The position numbers and the translations under genes were made by a program. From contig CALIRO010000050.1 in the NCBI GenBank assembly GCA_938042245.1, forward strand, positions 23,321 to 87,320: DNA of 64,000 bases. Reading direction: 5' to 3'. Positions within the stretch are counted from its first letter, which is position 1. The number at the start of each line of letters is the position of its first letter. Shown in pieces: positions 54,648 through 64,000 of the stretch. Source of the stretch: an uncultured Thermoguttaceae bacterium (GTDB taxonomy: Bacteria; Planctomycetota; Planctomycetia; Pirellulales; Thermoguttaceae). The notes under the pieces are model-generated. The model did not search any database, was not told the origin of the DNA, and saw only the letters and a program-made list of their open reading frames with translations.

Positions 54648-55937
54648 TTATAGACGCCAGGGGCTGCGCATGGCCCGGCGCAGAAGCCGTTCCGCATCCG
54701 GATCGTCCAGGATCTTTTCCTGCACCGGGTCCCAGCGGATTTTTCGTCCGGTAATGATGGCGATCATGCTCAGTTGGGTGATGGTGTCGGATAGGACGGC
54801 CACTTCCACTGGGGCGACCGTCGGTTGTCGGGAGCGGACGCACTGGATGAAATTGCCCATATGGCTTCGGCTTTCATAGAGGTGGATTTCGTTGGGGGAG
54901 ATGGTTTCTTTCGCCAGTTCGGCCGGTTCGGTGCGGAGACCGCCTCGGCTAATGGCGATGGTGCCTCGCTGGCCGATAAACTTGGCGCAATCGCCGCCTG
55001 GGGTGAAGTGGAACGGCACGCCGTTGGCAAACCGGCCGCGAATATCCCAATGATGCGGGGCGTCGAAAAGGCCGGTTCCCCACACGCCGGTACCCTCGTA
55101 TTCGACGGGCACAGCCGTTTCGGCCTGATCGCCCAAGGCCCAGACCATATCCGTCAGCGGATGGGCACCCCAACCGCCGATAAATCCATGAGCATTGTCC
55201 GAACACCAATAGGCCCCCCAGCAGGTGCACCGATCTTTCGTATAGGGCCGCCATGGCGCCGGGCCAAGCCAAAGATCGTAGTCCAAACCCTCCGGCACCG
55301 GAATCGGTTCCAGCGAACCGCCCTGAAAACCGTAGCTGGGAGCGGTAACCTCCACTGCCTGGATGTTGCCGATCCGGCCATTGCGCACCAGCTCACAACC
55401 GTGCCGAATATGAGCCATCGAACGCTGCTGGGTACCATACTGGAAAATCCGACCATACTGTTGGACCGCAGATCGGATGGCCCAAAGCTCTTCCATGCTC
55501 AGGCCGAGCGGCTTTTCAACATAAACATCTTTACCGTTTCGGACGGCCATCAGCGCTGCCGGCACATGCCAATGGTCCGGCGTGGCGATGATCACCGCAT
55601 CAATATCCGTCCGGTCGATCAATTCCCGCAGATCGTGGTACGGGGTGCAAACTTGGCCACCATAACGCTGATTCAGCGCCTTGGCCATCTTTTCCCGCCG
55701 ATCGCGGAACACATCGCAGACGGCCACGATTTTCGTATGGGGCTGGGCAGCCGCCTCGTTGACCAGGCCGCTGCCACGCCCCCCCACGCCAATAGCCCCA
55801 ACGGTTACCTGATTGCTCGGGGCATCGGCTCCCAAAACCGAAGCAGGCACAATCCACGGCTTTGCCAAAGCAGAACCGGCCAAACCGGCTGCTGCCGTCT
55901 GCCGCAAAAACCGCCGACGTGTGATACCTGGCTTCAT
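54648..55937 (-). CDS. Tat-exported Gfo/Idh/MocA family oxidoreductase (second copy)
   Basis: A 429-residue protein of the same family as 8837-10207 but clearly a distinct paralogue. The twin-arginine signal is TRRRFLRQTAAAGLAG. The Rossmann strand VTVGAIGVGGRGSGL, ATPDHWH and the catalytic VEKPLGLS are present. AGGAGG lies seven bases before the ATG at 55937 (the open frame reaches 55973). Exported members are abundant in planctomycetes and are thought to act on sugars or sugar derivatives in the periplasm; the substrate is unknown. Confidence 0.9.
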   Translation of the reverse strand: MKPGITRRRFLRQTAAAGLAGSALAKPWIVPASVLGADAPSNQVTVGAIGVGGRGSGLVNEAAAQPHTKIVAVCDVFRDRREKMAKALNQRYGGQVCTPYHDLRELIDRTDIDAVIIATPDHWHVPAALMAVRNGKDVYVEKPLGLSMEELWAIRSAVQQYGRIFQYGTQQRSMAHIRHGCELVRNGRIGNIQAVEVTAPSYGFQGGSLEPIPVPEGLDYDLWLGPAPWRPYTKDRCTCWGAYWCSDNAHGFIGGWGAHPLTDMVWALGDQAETAVPVEYEGTGVWGTGLFDAPHHWDIRGRFANGVPFHFTPGGDCAKFIGQRGTIAISRGGLRTEPAELAKETISPNEIHLYESRSHMGNFIQCVRSRQPTVAPVEVAVLSDTITQLSMIAIITGRKIRWDPVQEKILDDPDAERLLRRAMRSPWRL

Positions 55938-56030
55938 GATGGAACCTCCTGGGAAAGTAGTCGTTTCGTCCAAAGAGAAAGGGACAGCTTTTTTTCAGAG
56001 CAACAAACTCTCCATTGCCATCATTGTCAT

Positions 56031-56122
56031 CGCCGCGCAAGCGGCAGTCCAGGCCCCCTCACCCGGCTTGGCCTTCGGCCAAGCCGGCCTCTCCCACGGT
56101 GGGGAGAGGCGATTTTTTGCGG
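56031..56122 (+). repeat. Tandem pair of dispersed repeats (palindrome plus terminator-like unit)
   Basis: A CGCCGCGCAAGCGGCAGTCC palindrome (56031-56052) is joined to a CCCCTCACCCG-type unit (56054-56122) that has a GGCTTGGCC/GGCCAAGCC hairpin and a CCTCTCCC/GGGGAGAGG hairpin followed by GATTTTTTGCGG. Both neighbouring genes are on the minus strand, so the T run points the wrong way to end them; here the unit is best seen as a repeat rather than a functional terminator. Confidence 0.7.
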
Positions 56123-56216
56123 CGGGGAGAGACGATTTGGACGCCTCTTGCCTGGCAGGCGAGGCGGAAGAAGCGCACACCTCAGGCTACCATGTTGCTC
56201 AGCAAGGATCAACCCG

Positions 56217-57227
56217 CTAGGGATTTTCTACAGATCGGCGATCCCGTGCGTGTGCCACCGGCGATCCCTGATCTAAAGATATTTCCGTATCCCAGAGGAT
56301 TTGGTGGGCGTCGAAGACGGGTCCATCCACGCAGGCCCGGCGGTAATCCCAATCACCCGTCGGCAGCCGTACCCGCACCACACAACTAAAACAGATGCCC
56401 AGACCACAGGCCATGGGTCGTTCCAAAGAGGCCAGGCACGGGATGCCCAACCGTCGGGCAATCTGGGCCGTGGCGGCCATCATCGGCTCCGGGCCGCAGC
56501 AAACAATCCGACACGGCTGGTCGCTTTGGGCCACGATCGGCTCAATCAGTTCCGTTACCAGGCCCCGATGGCCTGCAGAGCCGTCTTCGGTGGCCAGGTG
56601 GACATCAATACCGGCCTGTTGAAACTCCTCCATCGGGGCAAGCCAGGCGGCGGTGGGTTCGCCGTAGCAGAGGGTAACCTTCCGGGCCCAGGGAGCAGGC
56701 CGGGCAGGCAGGCCATATCGACGTCGGCCTAGAGCCTCTTGCCCGAGAGCCAAAAATGGGGTAAATCCGATGCCGCCGGCCACCATCACCAGATGCCCGG
56801 TCGGATCGGCCGGAAACCCATTGCCCAGCGGCCCCCACAACTCCAGCCGATCCCCTGGCCCCATCTCCGCCAATCGGCCAGTAACCCGACCGACCACCCG
56901 ATAGACCAACTCGACAGCAACCGTCTGGCCCGCCTCGTCCCGAAGCACCTCATACAAGGCCAACGCCCGACCAAACAGCGGTTCCATTGAACCGGCAAGC
57001 CGAACCATCACAAACTGCCCCGGCCTGATCCGCTCGGCCACCGGGGGACAACCAACAGCCATGCGATACGTGCTTTGGGCCACCGGCTGGTTGGAGAGGA
57101 TTTCTACCGTCCCATGCCACACCCGAGCGATGGCCTGCCCCGACTGGGGATTTTCTCCTCCGGCTTCGGCCGGCTGAGGGGGATTGGACCGATAAGAAAC
57201 GTCGGAACAAAAAGGCACGTTTTCCAA
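56217..57227 (-). CDS. pyrK: Dihydroorotate dehydrogenase electron-transfer subunit-like protein
   Basis: A 336-residue FAD/[2Fe-2S] protein of the PyrK type, which passes electrons from PyrD to NAD+. The FAD-binding barrel (about 35-140) has RPGQFVMVR and FGRALALYE; the NAD domain has MVAGGIGFTPFLA and IVCCGPEPMM; the C-terminal iron-sulfur loop has CGLGICFSC and a fourth Cys about 17 residues on. It is somewhat longer than usual (about 260), with extra N-terminal residues. The start is unclear: the frame begins with TTG at 57227 and has no ATG before the FAD domain. No PyrD lies beside it; the DHOD-like gene is far away at 214. Confidence 0.83.
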   Translation of the reverse strand: MENVPFCSDVSYRSNPPQPAEAGGENPQSGQAIARVWHGTVEILSNQPVAQSTYRMAVGCPPVAERIRPGQFVMVRLAGSMEPLFGRALALYEVLRDEAGQTVAVELVYRVVGRVTGRLAEMGPGDRLELWGPLGNGFPADPTGHLVMVAGGIGFTPFLALGQEALGRRRYGLPARPAPWARKVTLCYGEPTAAWLAPMEEFQQAGIDVHLATEDGSAGHRGLVTELIEPIVAQSDQPCRIVCCGPEPMMAATAQIARRLGIPCLASLERPMACGLGICFSCVVRVRLPTGDWDYRRACVDGPVFDAHQILWDTEISLDQGSPVAHARDRRSVENP

Positions 57228-57443
57228 AGCGGATTATCTCCCGATAGGCGGAAAGGTAATAGGCTTACCGAAACAGGCGAAATGGTACTATTTCCGGCCA
57301 AGGAGGCTACCTCGGATTTCGGCACCAGCAGGGCGCCTGTTTGGGGGATGGATTTTGGCTTACTGGCCTGCCGCTTCCGCAGGAATGACAATCGGAAACC
57401 CTCTTCCTAAAAAAACAGGAACTTCCTTTAGGCGGCGGAAATG

Positions 57444-58454
57444 TTACTGGGCTTTCTTTTTACCGGTGGAAGGTGGTTTTAGTCCAGCGGCTTTGTAAAG
57501 GGCTTGGATTTCCTCCGGACTGAGCGGGCGCCAAGCGCCGGGTTTTAATTTTCCCAGACGGATCGGTCCGACGGCAAGCCGGGTCAGCTTCATCACCTTA
57601 TGCCCCACCCGGGCCAGCATCCGGCGGATTTGGCGGTTTCGGCCCTCGGCCAAAACCATCTCCAGAAAGGTGCTTTTCTTGTGTTGGCCGAGGACTTTGA
57701 TCCGCTGCGCTTTGAGTTTTCCTTCGGAGGTCCAAACACCTTTTTGGAGTTTTTGGAGGATTTCGGGCGATGGCAGGCCTGCTACTTGAACCCGATAGGT
57801 TTTTTCCACACCGTATCGGGGGTGGGTAAGGCGATTGGCCAATTGTCCATCATTGGTTACCAGGATCAGGCCTTCGCTGTGGAGGTCCAATCGTCCGACC
57901 GGAAACACTCGCAGCCCTTTGCTGGCGGGCAGCAGGTCGATCAGGCGGGTTCGGCCGGAAGGGTCTCGATGGGTGCAGACCACTCCGGAAGGTTTGTTTA
58001 CGGCATAATAGACCAACGGCTGAGGGCGAATCCGCTGGCCATCGACCCGAATCTCCTGCCGCCAGGGGTCCACCCGCACGCCCAATTCGGTGACCAGCTT
58101 GCCATCGACTTCCACTCGGCCAGCCAGGATAAGTTCTTCGCACTTTCGACGACTTCCCAGACCAGCAGCGGCCAACACTTTTTGCAGGCGCACTCCGGCG
58201 CCGGCATCCAGGCTGGACTTAGCCGGAGGGACTGCTTGGGCATGGCTGGTTTGGGGTGGACGGGGCGCCGGCCCAGGGCGGGATTGGAGCGGATTGGCTG
58301 CCTGCCCGGACGCATCTGCTTTCGAGCCAGAAAGATCCGTCTGTTTCGGCACGGAGGCCTCCGAAGCAGAAAGCTCCTCCCCAGAGGCCGGGAAGTCCGG
58401 AATCCCCTCCGGCGGAATCGAATTGGCTTTGCGCTTGGGTTTGTGTCGGGACAT
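57444..58454 (-). CDS. rluB: 23S rRNA pseudouridine synthase, RluB/RsuA family
   Basis: A 336-residue enzyme that isomerises specific uridines of rRNA to pseudouridine. An N-terminal S4 RNA-binding domain (about 85-145) has LQKVLAAAGLGSRRKCEELI. The catalytic domain has the GRLDLHSEGL motif with the active-site Asp, YYAVNKPSGV at its start and RQIRRM near the end, all typical of RluB/RluE/RsuA. The first 80 residues are a Pro/Ala/Ser-rich extension. Target position (for example 2605) cannot be decided from sequence. Its neighbours are pyrK and pdxJ on the same strand. Confidence 0.9.
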   Translation of the reverse strand: MSRHKPKRKANSIPPEGIPDFPASGEELSASEASVPKQTDLSGSKADASGQAANPLQSRPGPAPRPPQTSHAQAVPPAKSSLDAGAGVRLQKVLAAAGLGSRRKCEELILAGRVEVDGKLVTELGVRVDPWRQEIRVDGQRIRPQPLVYYAVNKPSGVVCTHRDPSGRTRLIDLLPASKGLRVFPVGRLDLHSEGLILVTNDGQLANRLTHPRYGVEKTYRVQVAGLPSPEILQKLQKGVWTSEGKLKAQRIKVLGQHKKSTFLEMVLAEGRNRQIRRMLARVGHKVMKLTRLAVGPIRLGKLKPGAWRPLSPEEIQALYKAAGLKPPSTGKKKAQ

Positions 58455-58768
58455 TATAGATACTTCTGTTTATGGAGCCAGGGAGGTCTTCCAGGGGGAC
58501 TTATTGGATGAGGGAACGACGGCGGTCTTGGGCTTCCGCCTGCCCGTGCTTGTGCAGCAACAGCCTCCTGTGGCAGCAGGTTCGGGCGGATGGTTCTTGG
58601 CTAGACTTTCGGAATAGTGCTCGGTTGGGTTGGTGGGTTTGTAGAGGGGGGCCAAACTTGCCAAACCCTCTGGAATCAGGGCGCTCAGGGCCTTCATTTC
58701 GGACACCTTAGGCATGAGGCATAGGATTTCTTGCTGGGTGGTGGCCGCCTGGGTTGAGCCGCCTGAGT
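58455..58768. other. Spacer between pdxJ and the pseudouridine-synthase gene
   Basis: A 314-base interval. An 81-codon minus-strand frame (58470-58715) contains a CCC-Thr-Ser cluster and is followed by rluB, but it lacks a ribosome-binding site and any known relative, so it is not called as a gene. Confidence 0.4.
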
Positions 58769-59482
58769 TTAGGCGATCAGGGCCTTCATTTCGCGTACCG
58801 CTTGGAGGAAGCCGACCATGATGGCCCGTGCTACGATGCTGTGGCCGATGTTGAGTTCCTCCATGCCTTCGATGCGGGCGATAGGTTGAACATTTGTGTA
58901 TGTCAACCCGTGCCCCGCATGAAGCACCAACCCCAACCGCCGCACCTGCCGGGCCGCCTCCTCCAACACCTGAAGCTCCCGCTGCCGAGGTGGCCCCGGC
59001 GGCGCCAACGCATATTGGCCGGTGTGCAGCTCCACCGCATCCGCACCGACCGCCTTGGCCGCCTCAATCTGCCGAAGGTCCGGATCCAAAAACAAACTGA
59101 CCACGATGCCCGCATCATGAAGCCGCCGTACTACCTCGGCCACCCGCTGTTGCTGGCTCAGCACATCCAGGCCGCCTTCGGTGGTAATCTCCTCCCGGCG
59201 TTCCGGCACCAAGGTGGCCTGATCCGGCCGGGTCTGGCAAGCAATCTGGATAATCTCCTCGCTACAGGCCATCTCCAGGTTTAGTTTTACGGTTACCGTC
59301 TCCCGCAGCAGCCGAAGATCTCGGTCCTGGATGTGCCGACGGTCTTCCCGCAGATGGATGGTAATTCCGTCCGCCCCGCCCAACTGGGCCAAGGCAGCCG
59401 CCCAAACCGGGTCCGGCTCATTGGTGCGCCGTGCCTGCCGAACCGTAGCCACATGATCCACATTCACGCCAAGCTTCGCCAT
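58769..59482 (-). CDS. pdxJ: Pyridoxine 5'-phosphate synthase
   Basis: A 237-residue TIM-barrel enzyme of the deoxyxylulose-5-phosphate-dependent vitamin B6 route. It condenses 1-deoxy-xylulose 5-phosphate with 3-amino-2-oxopropyl phosphate. The diagnostic start [16 protein letters not shown], the [14 protein letters not shown] catalytic loop, KLNLEMA, the VSLFLDPD strand and the [12 protein letters not shown] phosphate-binding loop are all present. Length matches the family (about 240). The cytoplasmic octamer is known for the family. Confidence 0.97.
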   Translation of the reverse strand: MAKLGVNVDHVATVRQARRTNEPDPVWAAALAQLGGADGITIHLREDRRHIQDRDLRLLRETVTVKLNLEMACSEEIIQIACQTRPDQATLVPERREEITTEGGLDVLSQQQRVAEVVRRLHDAGIVVSLFLDPDLRQIEAAKAVGADAVELHTGQYALAPPGPPRQRELQVLEEAARQVRRLGLVLHAGHGLTYTNVQPIARIEGMEELNIGHSIVARAIMVGFLQAVREMKALIA

Positions 59483-59723
59483 AGCTCAGACCCCCACGTA
59501 CCGAAACGCCCGCTTTCGTGCAGAAAGCCTCCAAAATCCTTTTGTGGTTATTTTACCCGGTTGGCAGTGTCTCGTCTGTGTGCTCTGTATAAGGATAAAA
59601 AGGATAAAGTAGTTTGAAATGCCAGGAGAAATCGGTCGATTTTGGGGCGCATGGAGTTCAAGAGAGCTTTATAGGTTAAACAACGGGGCCATTCTCGGAT
59701 AGGCATTGCCCGACCGGAAATCA

Positions 59724-61544
59724 TCAATCAGGATTTCCCGCCGAAGCGCCCGAGGACATTTGGACTTCCAAGGTAATTTTTTCAGAGCGGAGTGTCTGGT
59801 CGTCCAGGTTTAATTCCAGCCAAAAGTCGGCCTTCCGAACCAACTCGGTGCGATTGACTCGATAGATGGGCGAATAGGGCGGATGGGCATGGTGTTGCCA
59901 GTCCCAGACCAGGAAGCGTTTGCCGGCCTGATAGTCGGCGCGCCAGGTGGTATGCCGATCGGCTAGCAGCTCCTGCAAAGGCCAACGAAAAACCTCCTGC
60001 TTCTGGCCTGGCGCCAGGCGAACCATCGGGATGGCCGGTTTCTGTCGGCTCCGATCCCAATAGGCGCTTGCCATAGGATGTTCGTCTGCTTTGGCCCAAA
60101 GGAGGAGCCGGTGACTGTCGTACCTGGCCGGCACCTCTACCGGCTTGTCGGAGCAGTTTTCCACCAGGCCCACTAGCAGGCCGTCCGGCTTGGCCGGATC
60201 GTACTGCCGCACCGTACATTGCAGCCGCACTTGCAACCCCTTGGGAACAGATGTAGTGGGACCCGGTGTGCCCGAACCAGGCATCAAACCACCCCGTTCA
60301 GGAGCAGGCGCCGGTTTGGCCGGCTCAGCCGGTTTGAGCTGTGCAGCCGATTGGCTCGGTTCCCCCAGTGGAGAAGGCTGGGGAGCGGGTTGGGCCGGTT
60401 CAACCGATGTACTCGGCTCCCCCGGTTTAGCCGGTTCGGTCGGTTTGCTTTGTTCCGAGGGGCCGACCAGGATTTTGCATTCGGGCAGAGCTTTTTGAAG
60501 CTTGGCAGCTGCTTGGGCGGTTACTGCGGTATTGGTAAGATGCAAGGTTTTCAGTTGTTTTAGATCGGCCAGGGACGGCAGGCCGGCATCGCTGATGCGG
60601 GTTCGGCCCAGATGGAGAAACTCCAAGTTCTTCAGCGTCCGGAGCTTTGGCAAGCCAGCGTCTGTAACTTGGGTATTATCCAGGTTGAGCCAGGTAAGCT
60701 GGACCATGCGAGCCAGGTGGTCCAGCCCAGCATCGGTAATCGGTGTAGTGTAAAGATTTAACCTGGTCAAATGGGACAACTTGGTCAGGGCGGCCAAGGA
60801 GGCGTCGTCCACCACGGTCCGACTCACATCTAAGTCGGTCAGTGCTTTGAGGCCAGCTAGTTTGGCCAGGCCAGCGCCGGTGATCTTTGTCTCGCTCAGC
60901 CGAAGCCGACGCAGCCGAACTATCTGCCCTATGTGTTCCAGCCCGGCATCGGTAATCGGAGTGCGAGCCAGGTAAAGCTCTTCCAAGGCGGCCAGTTGTT
61001 TCAGCCGAGCCAGGCCCGCATCCGTCAACCGGGTTTCATCTAGTTTCAACACCTTCAAGTGGGAAAGGCCTGCCAGCACTGCTGCACTGGCATCGGTAAC
61101 CTGGGGCCCGGTCCAGCGGAGGCTCCGTAACTGGGGCAACTGAGCCAGATATTTGGCCCACGCATCGCCTGCCTTGCCGCCTAAATCCACCAGCACCACC
61201 CGGCCTTGGGCATCGGTCTTCAGCGTAGCACCCAGCGCCCGGAGTGCAGAAACCGCCTGCTGCTCAGAAGGTGCCTGCTCGGAAGGTGGCAAGTCAGCCG
61301 GTTGCTGCGTGTCGGCTTGATCAGCCGAACCTCCAAGGGACAGCAGAGCCGGTTGGCCAAAGGCAGCCTGCACCTCCTGGACACCAGGTTGTCCTAGGTC
61401 GTGCTGTTTTGCCAGACCGTCCGGTTGTTTTGCTAGACCGTCCGGTTGGTCCACTTGCCAGCCGAGGGATAAACTCAAAACTCCCAGAAAGACGCACAAT
61501 GCTACCCTTGCCCAGGGTTTACCCCGTCCCTTTGAGATCGACAT
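59724..61544 (-). CDS. Secreted leucine-rich-repeat protein
   Basis: A 606-residue exported protein with a signal peptide (VALCVFLGVLSLSLGW). A Gln/Asp-rich stretch with a QPDGLAKQ duplication follows. Residues about 105-365 form eight or more LRRs with the GLxxLxxLxxLxxLxLxxTxITDAG pattern, the GALA/RI-like type common in planctomycetes. A Pro/Ala/Glu-rich linker (about 365-430) leads to a beta-rich C-terminal domain of unknown type (about 440-600). GGAGC lies upstream of the ATG. LRRs mediate protein binding; the partner is unknown. Confidence 0.82.
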   Translation of the reverse strand: MSISKGRGKPWARVALCVFLGVLSLSLGWQVDQPDGLAKQPDGLAKQHDLGQPGVQEVQAAFGQPALLSLGGSADQADTQQPADLPPSEQAPSEQQAVSALRALGATLKTDAQGRVVLVDLGGKAGDAWAKYLAQLPQLRSLRWTGPQVTDASAAVLAGLSHLKVLKLDETRLTDAGLARLKQLAALEELYLARTPITDAGLEHIGQIVRLRRLRLSETKITGAGLAKLAGLKALTDLDVSRTVVDDASLAALTKLSHLTRLNLYTTPITDAGLDHLARMVQLTWLNLDNTQVTDAGLPKLRTLKNLEFLHLGRTRISDAGLPSLADLKQLKTLHLTNTAVTAQAAAKLQKALPECKILVGPSEQSKPTEPAKPGEPSTSVEPAQPAPQPSPLGEPSQSAAQLKPAEPAKPAPAPERGGLMPGSGTPGPTTSVPKGLQVRLQCTVRQYDPAKPDGLLVGLVENCSDKPVEVPARYDSHRLLLWAKADEHPMASAYWDRSRQKPAIPMVRLAPGQKQEVFRWPLQELLADRHTTWRADYQAGKRFLVWDWQHHAHPPYSPIYRVNRTELVRKADFWLELNLDDQTLRSEKITLEVQMSSGASAGNPD

Positions 61545-61945
61545 CGCATCGCTCCTGCTTTGCCAAAGCGAACAGCCGGTTTCAACAGTTCTTCTATTGT
61601 AGTCGGCGAACCTACAGGGCTACAACAAGCTAGAAGGAGCGTTTTCCCCCAGCAAGAAGAAAAGCTGTATCCCGGGAATCTCTAACGATGAGAATCTCTA
61701 ACAAAATGACGTTTTGGCAGGATCATCTGGAAGGAGCATGCTTAGGTTGAACGAGGATGCCAAAGCAAGTAGAAGTGGAGCGGGTCTGGGTAGGAATGTC
61801 CGGCGTCCCTGCATGCGTTAGGTTGGCCGGGCCCGGTCATCTGGTTAGAAGCTCTTCAAACACGGCGGGAAGGATCGGCGTGCCAGACAGCTCTCCGGGC
61901 CGCCGGTTCTGGCAAGCAGTAGGGCGGAAACTTGTTGGTCGAAGT
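61545..61945. other. Intergenic region, nothing recognised
   Basis: About 400 bases between two minus-strand genes. A short GAATCTCTAAC direct repeat (about 61677 and 61690) is the only feature noted. No gene with a family resemblance is present. Confidence 0.4.
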
Positions 61946-64000
61946 CTAACGCTGCACGAGCAATCGGGAGGCCGGCCCCGGGTTGGCCGAAATGCTAGGG
62001 GAACCGGTGCCGCCAAAATGCACCACGTTGCACAGTCGCCCCTCCTGATCATATTCATATCGAATCCTGCCGATAGGGGTTTCGGCCTGCTGGGGACCAC
62101 TCTGGCTGAGTTTGGCCATGGCAATCACCATCTGCCCATCCGGACTGAGGGTGTAGGCAAATTGGACCTTCTGGTCTGCCATTCGGATGGAGCGCACTAC
62201 CGGCCGAGCCGGCCCCGGCAGCATCGCCTCAAAATCCCAGCCGGCAGTAAACCGTACCTGATTGCCGTGTCGATCCCAAAGTTGCAAGCTGCCGTCGCTC
62301 CGGAGGGCCAGGAGCCGATACCGACTCTGGTCCTTCTTTTCCGGCACATACCCGGCCGGATTGTGCTCCGGATCAAATCGGAGCACTTCACTGGTCTGGT
62401 GGATCTGGTCGGTAATCCGAACCCGTTTCGGAAGCTGAACGTTCAGAAAATCCACCTTCTCGTCGTCGGCGGGCCGAACTCGATAAGGAGCTTGTACAAA
62501 ATAGCCAGTAAATTGATCTACATATTCCAGTTCCACATGATCTTCCGGCCGAGGCGAAAAGTACATTCCGGTTAGCCGACCCGCCCCGTCGAAATGAAAC
62601 TGATTGCCCAACTTGTCCGCCAGCCGAAACGAACCGTTCGCCAGCAAGAATAGGCCCACCACTTGGCTGTCGGCAATCTTTTCCGGCACATACCCGGCAA
62701 TGCCATATCGGTCGGTGCTGAAGCTGAGCAGTTCTTTTTGGCCGCTGAGCAAGTGTTCGACCACCATCTGCTCTGGAATGATGGCGTTAAGAAACGGACG
62801 GCGTTTTTCGTTGGCCGGGGCTACCCGATACGGAATCAATAGGTCCCAGCCTGGGCCGAACAGTCCCGGCGCCTGCCGCTGGCCGTTGTAATACCGGACC
62901 AGCTCCAGGCCGGGCTTTCCTTGGCGTCGGAGGGCGAAATCCGTCTGGTAGCGGAGTCCTCGGTGGTCTCGGCCTGTGCTGGCCGTGCCTTGGGGAACAA
63001 CGGTATAAGTCCTGCCGCCCCACGCAAAACTAACCGGCCGAGAAGGCGTAAGATCATGCCGACTCACCGCAGGAACACGGGTATCCGAAACGACCTGGCC
63101 GTCGGCCGCACTGGCCGCACCGCCGGCTTGCCGCTGCCAAGCCTGTTGCAATGCAGCAAGCGCCTCCGTATCTAAAACATACTGGGCCTGCACGCCCAGA
63201 TTCACCCCGCCCTGAATACGCAGGCCTTGGAAATAGTCGGAATCCTTGGCCAATTGATCCACCACGCCCGGCGAATCCTCCGTCAGGACCAGGTCCTTAT
63301 GGGCCATCAGGAACCAGTGGAGCGGCACACCCTGCTGCTTCAGATACTTGGCCAACGCCACCAATTGGGCATACTCGAAAAGCTCCTTGTAAATCGGATA
63401 CTTTTCGGCGATCTGCTGGTAGTGCTGGGTGAAGAAGTCGGCAAACTGTTGGTCGGCCGGGCTGGCCTGCCCACGTAAACCATCTACGTCATACTCGGTC
63501 AGCAGGCGCATCCGCCCGCTCTGGAAAAGCAGTAGGTCCCCGCCCCGCCGAAATCGAATATCCTCCGGCACAAACCAGAAGCGTCGGCTAATGCCAACAG
63601 CCACCGGCCCATAATGGCGCATCCAGCCATCGACCGGCTGGAAACCGGGATAATCGGGCCGCTCCGTGCCAATGGCCCACTTTTTCATCGTATAGTCGGC
63701 CTCCCGCATCACCCGACCCAAATCGGTATTGACCACCCGGCCAATGTAACGAACCAGATGCTTCTCTACGTCCGGCCCAATCGGATCAATGGAAATGCCC
63801 GGATCCTGCTCCGAATAGTACACACACCACAGCGCCGTAACAAACTTACGGAATAGCTTCGGATCTATCCGCGCATTTTCTCCCTCAACCACTAGCGCAA
63901 ACTGCCCCCGCGCCCACTGCACCTGTGGCTTCTCCGTTCCATCAATCCCTTGCACCTCCGCTACCCCCAACAACATCACCCCACCCAGTCGATCGGAAAA
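61946..64000 (-). CDS. RHS/YD-repeat-like protein (5' end outside window)
   Basis: The frame stays open to the window edge, so the 677 residues from the first visible start (63979) may be a truncated view. The C-terminal 400 residues have RHS-family features: LRRQGKPGLELVRYYNGQRQ, GLFGPGWD (the 'FGxGW' block that opens RHS/YD-type regions), several G-x-VPEK segments and a final RIRYEYDQEGRLCNVVH YD motif. The N-terminal part (about 1-290) is a globular domain of unknown type. RHS proteins are large surface or toxin-delivery shells; here the length and missing start prevent a firm call. Confidence 0.6.
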   Translation of the reverse strand, partial: FSDRLGGVMLLGVAEVQGIDGTEKPQVQWARGQFALVVEGENARIDPKLFRKFVTALWCVYYSEQDPGISIDPIGPDVEKHLVRYIGRVVNTDLGRVMREADYTMKKWAIGTERPDYPGFQPVDGWMRHYGPVAVGISRRFWFVPEDIRFRRGGDLLLFQSGRMRLLTEYDVDGLRGQASPADQQFADFFTQHYQQIAEKYPIYKELFEYAQLVALAKYLKQQGVPLHWFLMAHKDLVLTEDSPGVVDQLAKDSDYFQGLRIQGGVNLGVQAQYVLDTEALAALQQAWQRQAGGAASAADGQVVSDTRVPAVSRHDLTPSRPVSFAWGGRTYTVVPQGTASTGRDHRGLRYQTDFALRRQGKPGLELVRYYNGQRQAPGLFGPGWDLLIPYRVAPANEKRRPFLNAIIPEQMVVEHLLSGQKELLSFSTDRYGIAGYVPEKIADSQVVGLFLLANGSFRLADKLGNQFHFDGAGRLTGMYFSPRPEDHVELEYVDQFTGYFVQAPYRVRPADDEKVDFLNVQLPKRVRITDQIHQTSEVLRFDPEHNPAGYVPEKKDQSRYRLLALRSDGSLQLWDRHGNQVRFTAGWDFEAMLPGPARPVVRSIRMADQKVQFAYTLSPDGQMVIAMAKLSQSGPQQAETPIGRIRYEYDQEGRLCNVVHFGGTGSPSISANPGPASRLLVQR

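Noticed and set aside
54825..56276. 483-codon plus-strand open frame opposite the second Gfo/Idh/MocA gene
   Set aside because: It is the antisense shadow of a GC-rich gene with an intact, recognisable product; the translation has no family resemblance.

Overview
The window looks like a chromosomal piece of a Planctomycetota bacterium, probably of the Pirellulales/Thermogutta type. The evidence is a PEP-CTERM autotransporter-repeat protein, two Tat-exported Gfo/Idh/MocA oxidoreductases, formylglycine-enzyme-fold (FGE) domains fused to a Ser/Thr kinase, large Pro/Gly-rich lipoproteins, a leucine-rich-repeat protein and secreted polysaccharide-degrading enzymes. A NifJ tail and a DHOD-like flavoprotein suggest anaerobic or fermentative pyruvate metabolism. 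The species assignment is inference.

Layout. 0-10.2 kb: NifJ C-terminus, DHOD-like protein, ApbE-type flavin transferase, EamA transporter, neutral-ceramidase-like enzyme, GtrB-like glycosyltransferase with an FAD-dependent oxidoreductase, and a secreted Gfo/Idh/MocA oxidoreductase. 11-18 kb: tRNA-Phe, TolC-like lipoprotein, small secreted protein, sigma-54 activator, polytopic membrane protein and a short repeat block. 18-26 kb: GH20 hexosaminidase-like enzyme, CE15 glucuronoyl esterase, receiver-like protein and the GTPase Der. 48-64 kb, mostly minus strand: Pro/Gly-rich lipoprotein, PEP-CTERM protein, second Gfo/Idh/MocA protein, PyrK-like subunit, RluB-type pseudouridine synthase, PdxJ, LRR protein and an RHS-like protein running off the end.

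The most striking part is 27.65-48.10 kb: co-directional genes, several overlapping or only a few bases apart, with lower GC by eye than the flanks. They encode two divergent chaperone sets. Set 1 is a J-like membrane protein, a GrpE-like protein and an Hsp70. Set 2 is a GrpE-like protein, a divergent Hsp70 and a protein carrying four DnaJ-type zinc-finger half-motifs. Between and after them lie a TPR-OmpA/MotB-like protein, a Ser/Thr kinase fused to two FGE-fold domains, a MotA/TolQ/ExbB-like channel with a beta-propeller-like tail split by a G7-run frameshift, an ExbD-like single-TM protein with Ig-like repeats, and a six-repeat Ig-like membrane protein. I infer a proton-motive-force-powered envelope complex served by dedicated Hsp70 machinery. 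It has parts in common with Zorya-type systems, but no nuclease or helicase effector is visible. I know of no description of this exact combination.

Two families of short palindromic repeats, some acting as terminator-like hairpins, are scattered through the intergenic regions. No CRISPR array, transposase, integrase or rRNA gene was seen.
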